Assembly (NCBI GenBank): GCA_038259855.1
Contig: JBBSOJ010000222.1
Coordinates: 1 to 5,541 of the forward strand
From: JBPOFM01 sp038259855
GTDB lineage: Bacteria; Bacteroidota; Bacteroidia; Flavobacteriales; Flavobacteriaceae
Direction: 5' to 3'
Length of the DNA stretch: 5,541 nucleotides
The notes under the pieces are model-generated. The model did not search any database. It saw only the letters and a list, made by a program, of their open reading frames with translations, and was not told where the DNA came from. Shown here piece by piece: positions 1 to 5,541 of the stretch; position 1 is the first letter of the stretch, and each line of letters begins with the position of its first letter. The translations under genes and the position numbers were made by a program.

Positions 1-1125
1 GACGTACAGGCCTTAATTATTGTGCCATCTAGGGAATTGGCCATACAGATTGAGCAAGTTGCTAGAGACATGGGATCTGGTTTTAAGATAAATGCCGTTT
101 ATGGTGGCCGCGCCATGTCCAAAGATAAAATTGAAATCAAACATTCCCCAGCCATTTTGATAGGCACACCCGGTCGTATTTTAGATCATTTTGATGCCAA
201 CCGCTTTACTAAAACAACCATCAAAACCCTTATTTTAGATGAGTTTGATAAATCGTTGGAAGATGGTTTTGAAGAAGAAATGAAAGCCATTATAGGACTT
301 TTACCAAGTATCAATAAACGCATTCTTACGTCAGCGACCCTAGGTGTAAAAATCCCAGGGTTTGTAAGGTTGGATAAACCGACATTTGTTGATTATTTGA
401 ATGTGAAACGCAATTCGACATTGGCCATCAAAACGGTGATATCTGAAACCAAAACAAAATTACCAGCGTTATTAAGCTTATTGCAATTTATTGGTAACGA
501 ACAAGGAATCGTATTTTGTAATTTAAAGGATAGTATTGGGATGGTCAGCCAATTTTTGACCCGAAATAAGATCAGTCATTCCTGTTTCTCTGGTGGTATG
601 GAACAAAAAGAACGTGAACGTGCTTTGATTACCTTTAGGAATGGTTCTAGCCAAGTTTTGGTAGCTACCGATTTGGCATCAAGAGGTATCGACATTCCAG
701 AACTTAATTTCATCATACATTTCGAATTACCAAAACACGAAGAAGAGTTCATACATAGAAATGGTCGTACAGCTCGTGTCAATGCTGACGGAACGGCCTA
801 TGTTCTAAAATCAACCGATGAGCAATTACCAGAATTTATTAAAGCAAAGAAAGCCATTAATATTTCTAAAAAAGCGGTGGTAGTACCTCAATATTGGGAA
901 ACATTATTTATATCGGGTGGGAGGAAAGACAAAATCTCCAAAGGCGATATTGCAGGATTATTCATTAAACAAGGCAAGCTCAATCAAGATGAAATAGGTA
1001 CTATTGAACTCAAACAAGATTGTGCATTTGTTGCGGTACCAATTACAAAAGTAAAACACTTGATCAATACCTTAAATAATACCCGTTTAAAGAAGAAAAA
1101 GGTTCGGATTACGGTTTTAGAATAA
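1..1125 (+). CDS. DEAD-box ATP-dependent RNA helicase, DbpA-like C-terminus (5'-truncated by window edge)
   Basis: This gene encodes an ATP-dependent RNA helicase, probably cytoplasmic and acting in ribosome assembly or RNA remodelling. The reading frame is open from base 1, so the start, Q motif and Walker A (motif I) lie outside the window; 374 residues are visible. In order they show motif Ia (PSRELA, nt 25-42), the GG and TPGR motifs, motif II as DEFD instead of DEAD (nt 238-249), motif III SAT (nt 331-339), GIVFCN (motif IV), ATDLASRGIDI (motif V, from nt 664) and motif VI as HRNGRTAR (nt 754-777; usual form HRIGRTGR). The last 75 or so residues, from GRKDKISKGDIAGLF to KKVRITVLE, match the DbpA RNA-binding domain, which in E. 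coli DbpA recognises 23S rRNA hairpin 92. The GTG at nt 22 encodes a valine inside the helicase core and is not the start. The gene converges on the rhodopsin gene. The family is certain; the rRNA target is inferred. Confidence 0.93.
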   Translation, partial: DVQALIIVPSRELAIQIEQVARDMGSGFKINAVYGGRAMSKDKIEIKHSPAILIGTPGRILDHFDANRFTKTTIKTLILDEFDKSLEDGFEEEMKAIIGLLPSINKRILTSATLGVKIPGFVRLDKPTFVDYLNVKRNSTLAIKTVISETKTKLPALLSLLQFIGNEQGIVFCNLKDSIGMVSQFLTRNKISHSCFSGGMEQKERERALITFRNGSSQVLVATDLASRGIDIPELNFIIHFELPKHEEEFIHRNGRTARVNADGTAYVLKSTDEQLPEFIKAKKAINISKKAVVVPQYWETLFISGGRKDKISKGDIAGLFIKQGKLNQDEIGTIELKQDCAFVAVPITKVKHLINTLNNTRLKKKKVRITVLE

Positions 1126-1162
1126 CCATTTAATAGATCCATTGCTTCATAAAAGGCCGCTT

Positions 1163-1208
1163 AAAAACTGACCTCAATTCCGAAAAGGATTGAGGTCAAT
1201 TTTATTTT
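1163..1208. terminator. Bidirectional intrinsic terminator between convergent genes
   Basis: The arms TGACCTCAATTCC (1169-1181) and GGATTGAGGTCA (1187-1198) pair over 12 bp with one bulged T and a GAAAA loop. An A-run (1163-1167) precedes the hairpin and a T-rich run (ATTTTATTTT, 1199-1208) follows it, so it can stop transcription in both directions. It lies 43 nt after the helicase stop and 61 nt beyond the rhodopsin stop, as expected for two converging genes sharing one terminator. Confidence 0.85.
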
Positions 1209-1259
1209 CACTATTTATATATTGAGTTGTATTCAATAGAGTTATAAAACTCCTTGTGT

Positions 1260-2105
1260 TTATGATTCTGAACGTGTTTTAATCATCTCTTTGTTGCCAC
1301 TCAGCACTAAAGCCAGATTACCAAGTAAGACACCGTAGATGACTTTAGAGCATATATCTGCAACAGTGTATGTTAATTGTCTCGCCATTACACCTTCTTC
1401 GCTATAAAAGAATCCATCCAATCCTGCTAAATACGGCATAAGATATGCGCCAGGGTATAAGAACCAGGATACTAAAAAGAGTATCCAGATGTTACTTAAT
1501 ATTTTTTGTCCTCTTTCTGGGATACCTACCTTACCTTCAGTAATAACTTTTCTCATTACCCATAAAATATGAAAGAAAAAAGCTGAAGAGATAGCTCCCC
1601 AGACAAAAAACAAAGTGAGATTGGTCACTTCATAAAATTGACCTATATAACCTGTGATAATCATTAAAGCGCCCGAGAACCAAAATTGATTTCTAACCGA
1701 TGTGAATTTGGAGGTCGTTAAGCTCACTACAAATAGAATTTGAAACAATAGCATTGGTACATCGATCAACCAATTCAAATAGCGATATCCGTTATTGAAT
1801 AGATCACCTTCCGGGTTCAAAAAATACCTTCCTCTTTCTGCATCGAATGTAAAGCTGGTGGTCCAGTTTTCAGCCTGTGCATACAGTAACAGAAAGGCAG
1901 ATACCATCACAACAGCCGACAAGATATTTGACATCTGAAATTTTTTATCAACATTTTTGATGGTCAATATAAAATAAAGCAGTCCTGCTAGCATCACCGC
2001 ATATCCTAATGTTAGAATGTGTGATGTAAATTGATAGGCAATTTCAGAAAAACCTTCTGTAGCGCCTATATAGTTTTCGAAATTTGAATTACCTAAATCT
2101 TGCAT
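1260..2105 (-). CDS. Light-driven sodium-pump rhodopsin (NaR, KR2 type, NDQ motif)
   Basis: This is a seven-helix inner-membrane retinal protein of 281 residues (KR2 has 280) that should pump Na+ out of the cell in light. The helix C segment RYLNWLIDVPMLLFQ carries N111, D115 and Q122, the NDQ signature of sodium pumps; proton-pumping proteorhodopsins have DTE there. The retinal Schiff-base lysine is K254 (DICSKVIYG), with D250 in the same helix. Other residues important in KR2 (numbering here is one lower) are kept: R108, W112, W214, N60, S63 and G262 at the ion uptake side, Y24 and D101 at the oligomer-interface Na+ site, and E159 and R242 at the release side. The ATG at 2105 gives an N-terminus, MQDLGNSNFENYIGATEG, like that of KR2. 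The gene is monocistronic, with its own promoter-like site and a shared terminator. No retinal or carotenoid synthesis gene is visible here, so the chromophore must come from elsewhere. Identification is very secure; ion selectivity is inferred from the motif. Confidence 0.97.
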   Translation of the reverse strand: MQDLGNSNFENYIGATEGFSEIAYQFTSHILTLGYAVMLAGLLYFILTIKNVDKKFQMSNILSAVVMVSAFLLLYAQAENWTTSFTFDAERGRYFLNPEGDLFNNGYRYLNWLIDVPMLLFQILFVVSLTTSKFTSVRNQFWFSGALMIITGYIGQFYEVTNLTLFFVWGAISSAFFFHILWVMRKVITEGKVGIPERGQKILSNIWILFLVSWFLYPGAYLMPYLAGLDGFFYSEEGVMARQLTYTVADICSKVIYGVLLGNLALVLSGNKEMIKTRSES

Positions 2106-2136
2106 GTTGGTTGGTTTTAATTAATATTATCTCTCC

Positions 2137-2166
2137 CTAAAATAAATAAAATATAGAGATGTTCAA
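2137..2166 (-). promoter_or_regulatory. Bacteroidota-type promoter for the rhodopsin gene
   Basis: On the minus strand, TTG (2166-2164) is followed after exactly 19 nt by TATTTTAG (2144-2137). This is one mismatch from the Bacteroidota -7 element TAnnTTTG, at the expected distance from the -33 element. Transcription would start a few bases downstream, giving a leader of about 25-30 nt before the ATG at 2105. The leader has no Shine-Dalgarno sequence next to the start. The region is very AT-rich, so a chance match is possible. Confidence 0.5.
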
Positions 2167-2210
2167 CTATTTTTATATATAATTAAACATTAATTTATAT
2201 TAATAACCAA

Positions 2211-2237
2211 AAAAAAGCCCCAAAGAAAGGGGCTTTT
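2211..2237 (-). terminator. Intrinsic terminator of the desaturase transcript
   Basis: A perfect 9-bp stem, AAAAGCCCC (2213-2221) with GGGGCTTTT (2229-2237), closes a 7-nt loop. Read on the minus strand it ends in a run of eight or more T, the classic form; on the plus strand the T-run is only four. It therefore most likely ends minus-strand transcription from the desaturase (and the candidate small ORF) and insulates the rhodopsin promoter just beyond it. Confidence 0.85.
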
Positions 2238-2297
2238 AGTATCATGAAAGTGGAAATTGAACTTTTTAAAGATAACTTATAACACTGATATAAAACG

Positions 2298-2393
2298 CTA
2301 TTTACAATTAAGAAGAAATTGACGATATGCGTGTTTTTCAATCAGAGCGTCAATATCTATCGCTTTTGTAACATGTTTACAATCCATGTCCAT
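2298..2393 (-). CDS. Candidate small protein of 31 residues downstream of the desaturase
   Basis: On the minus strand an ATG at 2393 (or a second ATG at 2387, giving 29 residues) opens a frame ending at TAG (2300-2298). The peptide begins MDMDCKHVTKAIDID and ends RQFLLNCK. It is soluble-looking, with two cysteines, no signal peptide and no membrane segment. I do not recognise it. It sits 28 nt after the desaturase stop and 60 nt before the strong minus-strand terminator, so it would be the second cistron of the desaturase transcript. There is no clear ribosome binding site, but that is usual here. A 7-bp inverted repeat (ATTGACG 2318-2324, CGTCAAT 2348-2354) lies within it, so the segment could instead be a structured 3' UTR. 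A short open frame can also arise by chance; conservation in relatives would decide. Confidence 0.3.
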   Translation of the reverse strand: MDMDCKHVTKAIDIDALIEKHAYRQFLLNCK

Positions 2394-2421
2394 ATATAAT
2401 TTACAAAAAACAATGCAAGTA

Positions 2422-3162
2422 TTAGTTTTTAACTCTAATCGGCTTCAGTTTAATAAACCCAAAAGCATCAAGGATTTTTATAATGACATACGTGACATCA
2501 ATCTCGTACCATTTTACACCAAAATTGGCGCGACTCGCATGACGATGGTGGTTATTATGGTAGCCTTCACCCATCATCAAAAAATCAAATCTAAAAAGAT
2601 TTTTACTTGTGTTTTTCATTTGGTAATTAACGTAGCCATAAATATGACCGAACCAATTGATAATAACGCCATGTATTGGTGCCATTAAAAATGTGATTGG
2701 TAATAAAAGCCATTGCCACCAAGCTGTTACGAAAAATGCGAAAAATAATACATACCCTGTAATCCAAAGCAGTCTGGAAATCCTTGAGCTAGCAAATGCA
2801 TCAAAACTAGACCATTGAGGAACGTTTTTAGTGAATTTTTGATCCACCACAATTCGTTGTTTATTAATGTCTTGGTAGATGGTTTTAGTCTTCCACATCA
2901 TAGCGAACAAATTATCATCGTGCGATGGAGAATGGGGATCTTTTTCCGTGTCGGTGTAGGCATGGTGCATGCGGTGCATAATTCCATAACCATAAGCACT
3001 TAAATAACTTGCGCCCTGAAAAATCCAAGTAAGAACAAATGTGATACGCTCCATCGTTTTAGACATTGTGAAAACCTGATGTGCAGCATAACGATGTAGG
3101 AAAAACGATTGAAAAAACAGTCCTCCGTACCAAAGAACTAGAACAAAAATGACAATTACCAT
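2422..3162 (-). CDS. Acyl-CoA (delta-9 type) fatty acid desaturase
   Basis: This is an integral-membrane di-iron desaturase of the stearoyl-CoA desaturase/DesC family, which introduces a cis double bond into saturated acyl chains using O2 and an electron donor, and so controls membrane fluidity. With the ATG at 3162 the protein has 246 residues. The histidine boxes are all present: HRYAAH (residues 23-28), HRMHH (63-67), NWFGH (169-173, matching the fourth metal-ligand box of this family) and HNNHH within GEGYHNNHHRHA (202-206). Hydrophobic segments lie at about residues 1-22, 38-57, 130-148 and 150-170. The frame could extend to a TTG at 3204, but that adds 14 residues lying on a promoter (TACCTTTG at 3181-3174), and the ATG gives an N-terminus beginning directly with the first membrane helix, so I chose the ATG. 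No cytochrome b5 or ferredoxin domain is fused. It has its own promoter and is probably not in one operon with the regulator 237 nt upstream. Confidence 0.95.
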   Translation of the reverse strand: MVIVIFVLVLWYGGLFFQSFFLHRYAAHQVFTMSKTMERITFVLTWIFQGASYLSAYGYGIMHRMHHAYTDTEKDPHSPSHDDNLFAMMWKTKTIYQDINKQRIVVDQKFTKNVPQWSSFDAFASSRISRLLWITGYVLFFAFFVTAWWQWLLLPITFLMAPIHGVIINWFGHIYGYVNYQMKNTSKNLFRFDFLMMGEGYHNNHHRHASRANFGVKWYEIDVTYVIIKILDAFGFIKLKPIRVKN

Positions 3163-3173
3163 AGCTTTTTTTG

Positions 3174-3204
3174 CAAAGGTACTTGCAGGAATTGTACCAA
3201 ACAA
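3174..3204 (-). promoter_or_regulatory. Bacteroidota-type promoter that decides the desaturase start
   Basis: On the minus strand, TACCTTTG (3181-3174) is an exact match to the Bacteroidota -7 consensus TAnnTTTG. TTG (3204-3202) lies 20 nt upstream of it in the -33 position. The -7 element is followed by C, seven A and GCT, then the ATG at 3162, so the mRNA leader would be only about 5-10 nt and A-rich. Because the promoter occupies the 14 codons upstream of this ATG, the longer TTG-initiated version of the protein is unlikely. Confidence 0.7.
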
Positions 3205-3399
3205 TGAACTTGGATTAAGAAATAGGTAATAATTGCATTATACATCTACCAAACATGCACATTATTAGGAGTACAGCTCAATAAAGGCTTATTTTCAAGC
3301 TTTCGTAAAATACGTTTGGCATGTATCTATGAACAACGTGAGAATAAAGAGATCGGCATATAATTTTAGAAATCTTAATCAATTTCTTAAAGAGCCAAT

Positions 3400-3975
3400 C
3401 TAAATAGTAATCCGTTTGCGTATGCGGCTCAAAGCTTGGGCGGTAACACCAATATATGAGCTGATGTACTTGAGAGGAATGACTTTTAGTAATTCAGGAC
3501 GTTCTTTGAATAATTTAATGTAACGCTCTTCAGCATTTAAATTCAATAAATTTTGTTCACGCTTTGATTTAATTAAGAACAGTCTTTCTGCTGTTAATCT
3601 GCCAATTAGGTTTCCGATCTGGGTTGTTCTATATACATCCTGCAAATCACTATAGGTAATACTCAATAGCGTACTATCAGTTAACGTTTGAAGTTCATAA
3701 GCGGAAGCTTCTCTTGTTAAAAATGAGTCATAGGCACTTATAAATTGATTCTTAAAGCTAAACCCAAAGGTGATTTCTTTATCTGGATCAGGCTTTGGCA
3801 TGTAAAGTCGAACAACTCCGGTTTCTATAAAGGATATATGATTTTCAACATCATTGACATTTAAGAATACTGTTTTTCTCGGGATGACACGACGCTGCAA
3901 TTTAGAAGTGAAAAAATCCCAATCAGTATCAGAGATCGTCGCGATTTGCTCAAGGTATTTTTTAATTTGCTCCAC
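3400..3975 (-). CDS. Crp/Fnr-family transcriptional regulator
   Basis: This is a 191-residue cytoplasmic DNA-binding regulator of the Crp/Fnr superfamily. Residues about 30-110 form the cyclic-nucleotide-binding-like beta-roll (FIETGVVRLYM, residues 49-59, is its typical strand pattern). Residues about 117-145 form the dimerisation helix, and residues about 166-189 (IPLKYISSYIGVTAQALSRIRKRI) are the helix-turn-helix. The cAMP pocket signature of E. coli CRP is not evident and there are no cysteines, so it is neither a clear cAMP sensor nor an Fe-S Fnr sensor; the ligand is unknown. The start is GTG at 3975: the codon immediately before it is an in-frame TAA, and the first internal ATG comes only at residue 59, inside the beta-roll. 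It is divergent from the flavoprotein gene and upstream of the desaturase on the same strand, either of which it might control, but I found no convincing operator palindrome. Confidence 0.9.
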   Translation of the reverse strand: MEQIKKYLEQIATISDTDWDFFTSKLQRRVIPRKTVFLNVNDVENHISFIETGVVRLYMPKPDPDKEITFGFSFKNQFISAYDSFLTREASAYELQTLTDSTLLSITYSDLQDVYRTTQIGNLIGRLTAERLFLIKSKREQNLLNLNAEERYIKLFKERPELLKVIPLKYISSYIGVTAQALSRIRKRITI

Positions 3976-4002
3976 TTAAATTTATAAATAATGTTCAGTC
4001 AC

Positions 4003-4033
4003 TAAAGATACGTTTTCACTAATTAAATTTAAG
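4003..4033 (-). promoter_or_regulatory. Possible promoter for the Crp/Fnr-type regulator
   Basis: TATCTTTA (minus strand, 4010-4003) is one mismatch from TAnnTTTG, with CTTA at 4033-4030, 19 nt upstream, in place of TTTG or TTG. It would give a leader of roughly 20-25 nt before the GTG at 3975. The -33 match is poor and the spacer is AT-rich, so this is only a candidate. Confidence 0.25.
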
Positions 4034-4176
4034 TATTATGATAAACAAAAACAGCGTTTTCAAAATATGAATTTTTTAAATGAAGTGAAGTGAATCGTTG
4101 TTGATGAACCATAAGAGTCATTAAAATATGTGATGAAACTAATAAGTCCGATTATTAAGTCAGATCTTTGTAAGAA

Positions 4177-5508
4177 ATGAAAGAGGCGAAAATTTGGAAA
4201 AGTTGGAACGAAAATATCCGACATTCATACAAAAATCTTCACAACGTAAACACGGAACAGGATATTCAAACGCTTGTTGCGGGTTCAGAAAAAATTAAAT
4301 TCTTTGGGAATAAACAGTCGTCAGCAGATATCAGCGCTGGTGTTGATACATTGATTGACATGCGATCTTATGATCAAGTTGTTGCGATTGATAAAGAGCG
4401 AATGAGATTTACAGTACAATCTGGTATGAGATTGAGCACGTTAATTGAAACTATTGAAGGCATGGGATGGTGCATTCCTTGTTTGCCAGATATCAACACG
4501 ATTACTGTTGGTGGCGCTTTGGCCACGGGAACGCACGGTACAAGCGGTTATATATTATCACAATATATGTGTGCCTGTAGACTGGTAGTTGCTGATGGTT
4601 CTGTTGAAATTATTGAAAACAATACCGATCGAATGGATGCCGTTCGCGTCTCCATGGGAATGTTAGGTATTATTTCAGAGGTTACTTTTCAATGTGAAGA
4701 AAATTATACATTGCATGTCAAAGAAGGACCAAAAAAAGATGATCAATGGTTGGCCGACATGGAAACCAGTTTAAAAAATCATGATTTCTTAAGAATTTTA
4801 TGGTTACCTCACACCGGAAGTGGCTATGTGATTAAAGGCGATAAAATCCATCCTGATACCGAGGTAAAAGTAAATAATGGTCCAGGATATTTAAAACACC
4901 GTAGAGCCGCCTCTAAAATGCTCTATAAATACTCGCATCTGTATTCTTGGACGACAGCGATTGCAAATAAGATTTTATATCGTTTGTTCTTTACATCCAA
5001 AAAAGAGCATAAGGGATCTTTATATGAGGCTACAGTCACTAAATCAAGAGGATCAACCCTAGAATTGGCTGAATGGACAGTTTCACTAGAAAAATTTCCA
5101 CAGGTTTTCAAAGAATTGAAAGCAGAATTGAATTCATGGAGCAATGGATCGTTTGTTCATATTCCAATGGATATTCGGTTTATATATAAGGATGCATCTT
5201 GGTTAAGTTATGCATTCGGCCAAGATACGGTCACGATGGGTTGTGTTTCCCGAAATGCAGCCACAGCCGATTCTTATAAGGCCTTTGAAACAGTTGAGCG
5301 TATTTTTCTGAAATATGGAGGAAGACCTCATTGGGGTAAACGCTTTACCGCTAAAGATGCCCAATTGAACACTTTATACCCGAAATGGAATGATTTTAAG
5401 GCGTTGCGAAAACAAATGGATCCAACCAATAAATTTTTGAATGCTTATACATCTAAATTAGTAAATGAACCATTATATGATTATGAAACCGAACGCGTTG
5501 CTATTTGA
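4177..5508 (+). CDS. D-arabinono-1,4-lactone oxidase-family FAD-dependent oxidoreductase
   Basis: This is a 443-residue flavoprotein of the VAO/PCMH fold, aldonolactone oxidase group (with L-gulono- and D-arabinono-lactone oxidases and alditol oxidase), likely oxidising a sugar lactone or polyol. The N-terminal half (about residues 20-175) is the FAD-binding domain, with ITVGGALATGTHGTSG (109-124) and GMLGIISEVTF (161-171). The C-terminal half is the ALO substrate domain, with GGRPHWGKRF (381-390) and DPTNKFLNAY (415-424), the typical end of the family. No signal peptide is seen, so it is probably cytoplasmic. Where many relatives have GxGHS, whose histidine carries FAD covalently, this protein has GNKQSS (Q47), suggesting non-covalent FAD as in plant galactonolactone dehydrogenase, where that residue is Leu. 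The ATG at 4177 follows GATCTTTG (4163-4170), a weak -7-like site lacking a -33 partner. Its last 26 nt overlap the next gene. Family is secure; substrate is not known. Confidence 0.9.
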   Translation: MKEAKIWKSWNENIRHSYKNLHNVNTEQDIQTLVAGSEKIKFFGNKQSSADISAGVDTLIDMRSYDQVVAIDKERMRFTVQSGMRLSTLIETIEGMGWCIPCLPDINTITVGGALATGTHGTSGYILSQYMCACRLVVADGSVEIIENNTDRMDAVRVSMGMLGIISEVTFQCEENYTLHVKEGPKKDDQWLADMETSLKNHDFLRILWLPHTGSGYVIKGDKIHPDTEVKVNNGPGYLKHRRAASKMLYKYSHLYSWTTAIANKILYRLFFTSKKEHKGSLYEATVTKSRGSTLELAEWTVSLEKFPQVFKELKAELNSWSNGSFVHIPMDIRFIYKDASWLSYAFGQDTVTMGCVSRNAATADSYKAFETVERIFLKYGGRPHWGKRFTAKDAQLNTLYPKWNDFKALRKQMDPTNKFLNAYTSKLVNEPLYDYETERVAI

Positions 5509-5541
5509 TTTTGATGGCGTGGTAGTTAATAGCTTTAGAGC
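5483..5541 (+). CDS. HAD-superfamily hydrolase, N-terminus only (3'-truncated by window edge)
   Basis: An ATG at 5483, in a different frame from the flavoprotein gene, opens a reading frame that runs off the window after 19 full codons. The peptide MKPNALLFDFDGVVVNSFR is the classic HAD motif I: a hydrophobic strand followed by D9-F10-D11-G12-V13, where D9 would be the phosphorylated nucleophile and D11 the acid/base. The form LFDFDGVxxxS is typical of the phosphoglycolate phosphatase and beta-phosphoglucomutase branch. It overlaps the end of the flavoprotein gene by 26 nt (5483-5508), implying one operon and probably translational coupling. A sugar-phosphate phosphatase acting with the sugar/polyol oxidase is a reasonable guess, but the cap domain and substrate are beyond the window. 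Confidence 0.8.
   Translation, partial: MKPNALLFDFDGVVVNSFR

Noticed and set aside
576..782. 68-codon open frame on the minus strand
   Set aside because: Antisense to the helicase core motifs V and VI; no independent coding signal.
2386..2688. 100-codon open frame on the plus strand
   Set aside because: It runs antisense to the desaturase C-terminal half, whose histidine boxes are intact; the peptide has no recognisable motif.
2815..3003. 62-codon open frame on the plus strand
   Set aside because: Antisense to the desaturase; its content mirrors the HRMHH region and shows no domain.
3249..3319. Inverted repeat CCAAAC (3249-3254) / GTTTGG (3314-3319) and a bulged hairpin at about 3283-3303
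   Set aside because: The first pair is only 6 bp with a 59-nt loop. The second has a bulge and no following T-run on either strand, so neither is a credible operator or terminator.
3249..3326. 26-codon stop-free minus-strand stretch reading IHAKRILRKLENKPLL... between the regulator and the desaturase
   Set aside because: It looks protein-like but is bounded by stops and has no suitable start codon near its beginning. It could be a gene remnant, but nothing recognisable supports that.
4081..4094. Short tandem TGAAG repeat in the divergent spacer
   Set aside because: Fewer than three full copies; likely chance and not a palindromic Crp-type site.
4163..4170. GATCTTTG just before the flavoprotein ATG as a promoter
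   Set aside because: It resembles TAnnTTTG at 7 of 8 positions but has no TTG-like element 19-21 nt upstream; too weak to list.
4923..5144. 73-codon open frame on the minus strand
   Set aside because: Antisense to the flavoprotein gene, whose frame is intact; no recognisable domain.
1..5541. Mobile elements, CRISPR, tRNA or rRNA genes
   Set aside because: No transposase motif, terminal inverted repeats, regularly spaced repeats or tRNA-like cloverleaf were seen on either strand.

Overview
The window looks like chromosomal DNA from a marine member of the Flavobacteriaceae (Bacteroidota). Four things point there. The DNA is AT-rich. Promoter-like sites follow the Bacteroidota pattern (TTG, about 19-20 nt, TAnnTTTG) rather than the sigma70 pattern, and start codons lack obvious Shine-Dalgarno sequences. 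The rhodopsin is very close to the sodium-pumping KR2 type known from marine flavobacteria. The Crp-like regulator and the DEFD-type RNA helicase also have a Bacteroidota character. No mobile element, CRISPR array, tRNA or rRNA was seen.

Layout. Positions 1-1125 (+) hold the C-terminal part of a DEAD-box RNA helicase with a DbpA-type RNA-binding tail; its N-terminus lies outside the window. A hairpin at 1169-1198, flanked by A- and T-runs, separates it from the convergent gene at 1260-2105 (-), a light-driven sodium-pump rhodopsin with the NDQ motif and its own promoter-like site at 2137-2166. The gap 2106-2421 holds that promoter, a minus-strand terminator at 2213-2237 and a possible 31-residue small protein at 2298-2393 (-). 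An acyl-CoA desaturase follows at 2422-3162 (-). Its start is placed at the ATG at 3162 because a near-consensus promoter lies just upstream. A Crp/Fnr-type regulator lies at 3400-3975 (-) and starts with GTG. On the other side of a 201-bp divergent spacer, 4177-5508 (+) encodes an aldonolactone-oxidase-family flavoprotein. It overlaps by 26 nt the first codons of a HAD-superfamily hydrolase (5483 to the window end), so these two are probably co-translated.

How the genes may work together. The rhodopsin exports Na+ in light, feeding the sodium gradient used by marine flavobacteria. The desaturase adjusts membrane fluidity. Both act in the inner membrane, but each appears to have its own promoter, so a shared pathway is not shown. 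The flavoprotein and HAD hydrolase probably form the start of a sugar or polyol operon running off the right edge. The clearest result is the sodium-pump rhodopsin. The less expected ones are the candidate small ORF behind the desaturase, the flavoprotein lacking the usual FAD-linking histidine, and the unlisted overlapping HAD gene. I see no convincing evidence for a wholly undescribed system.
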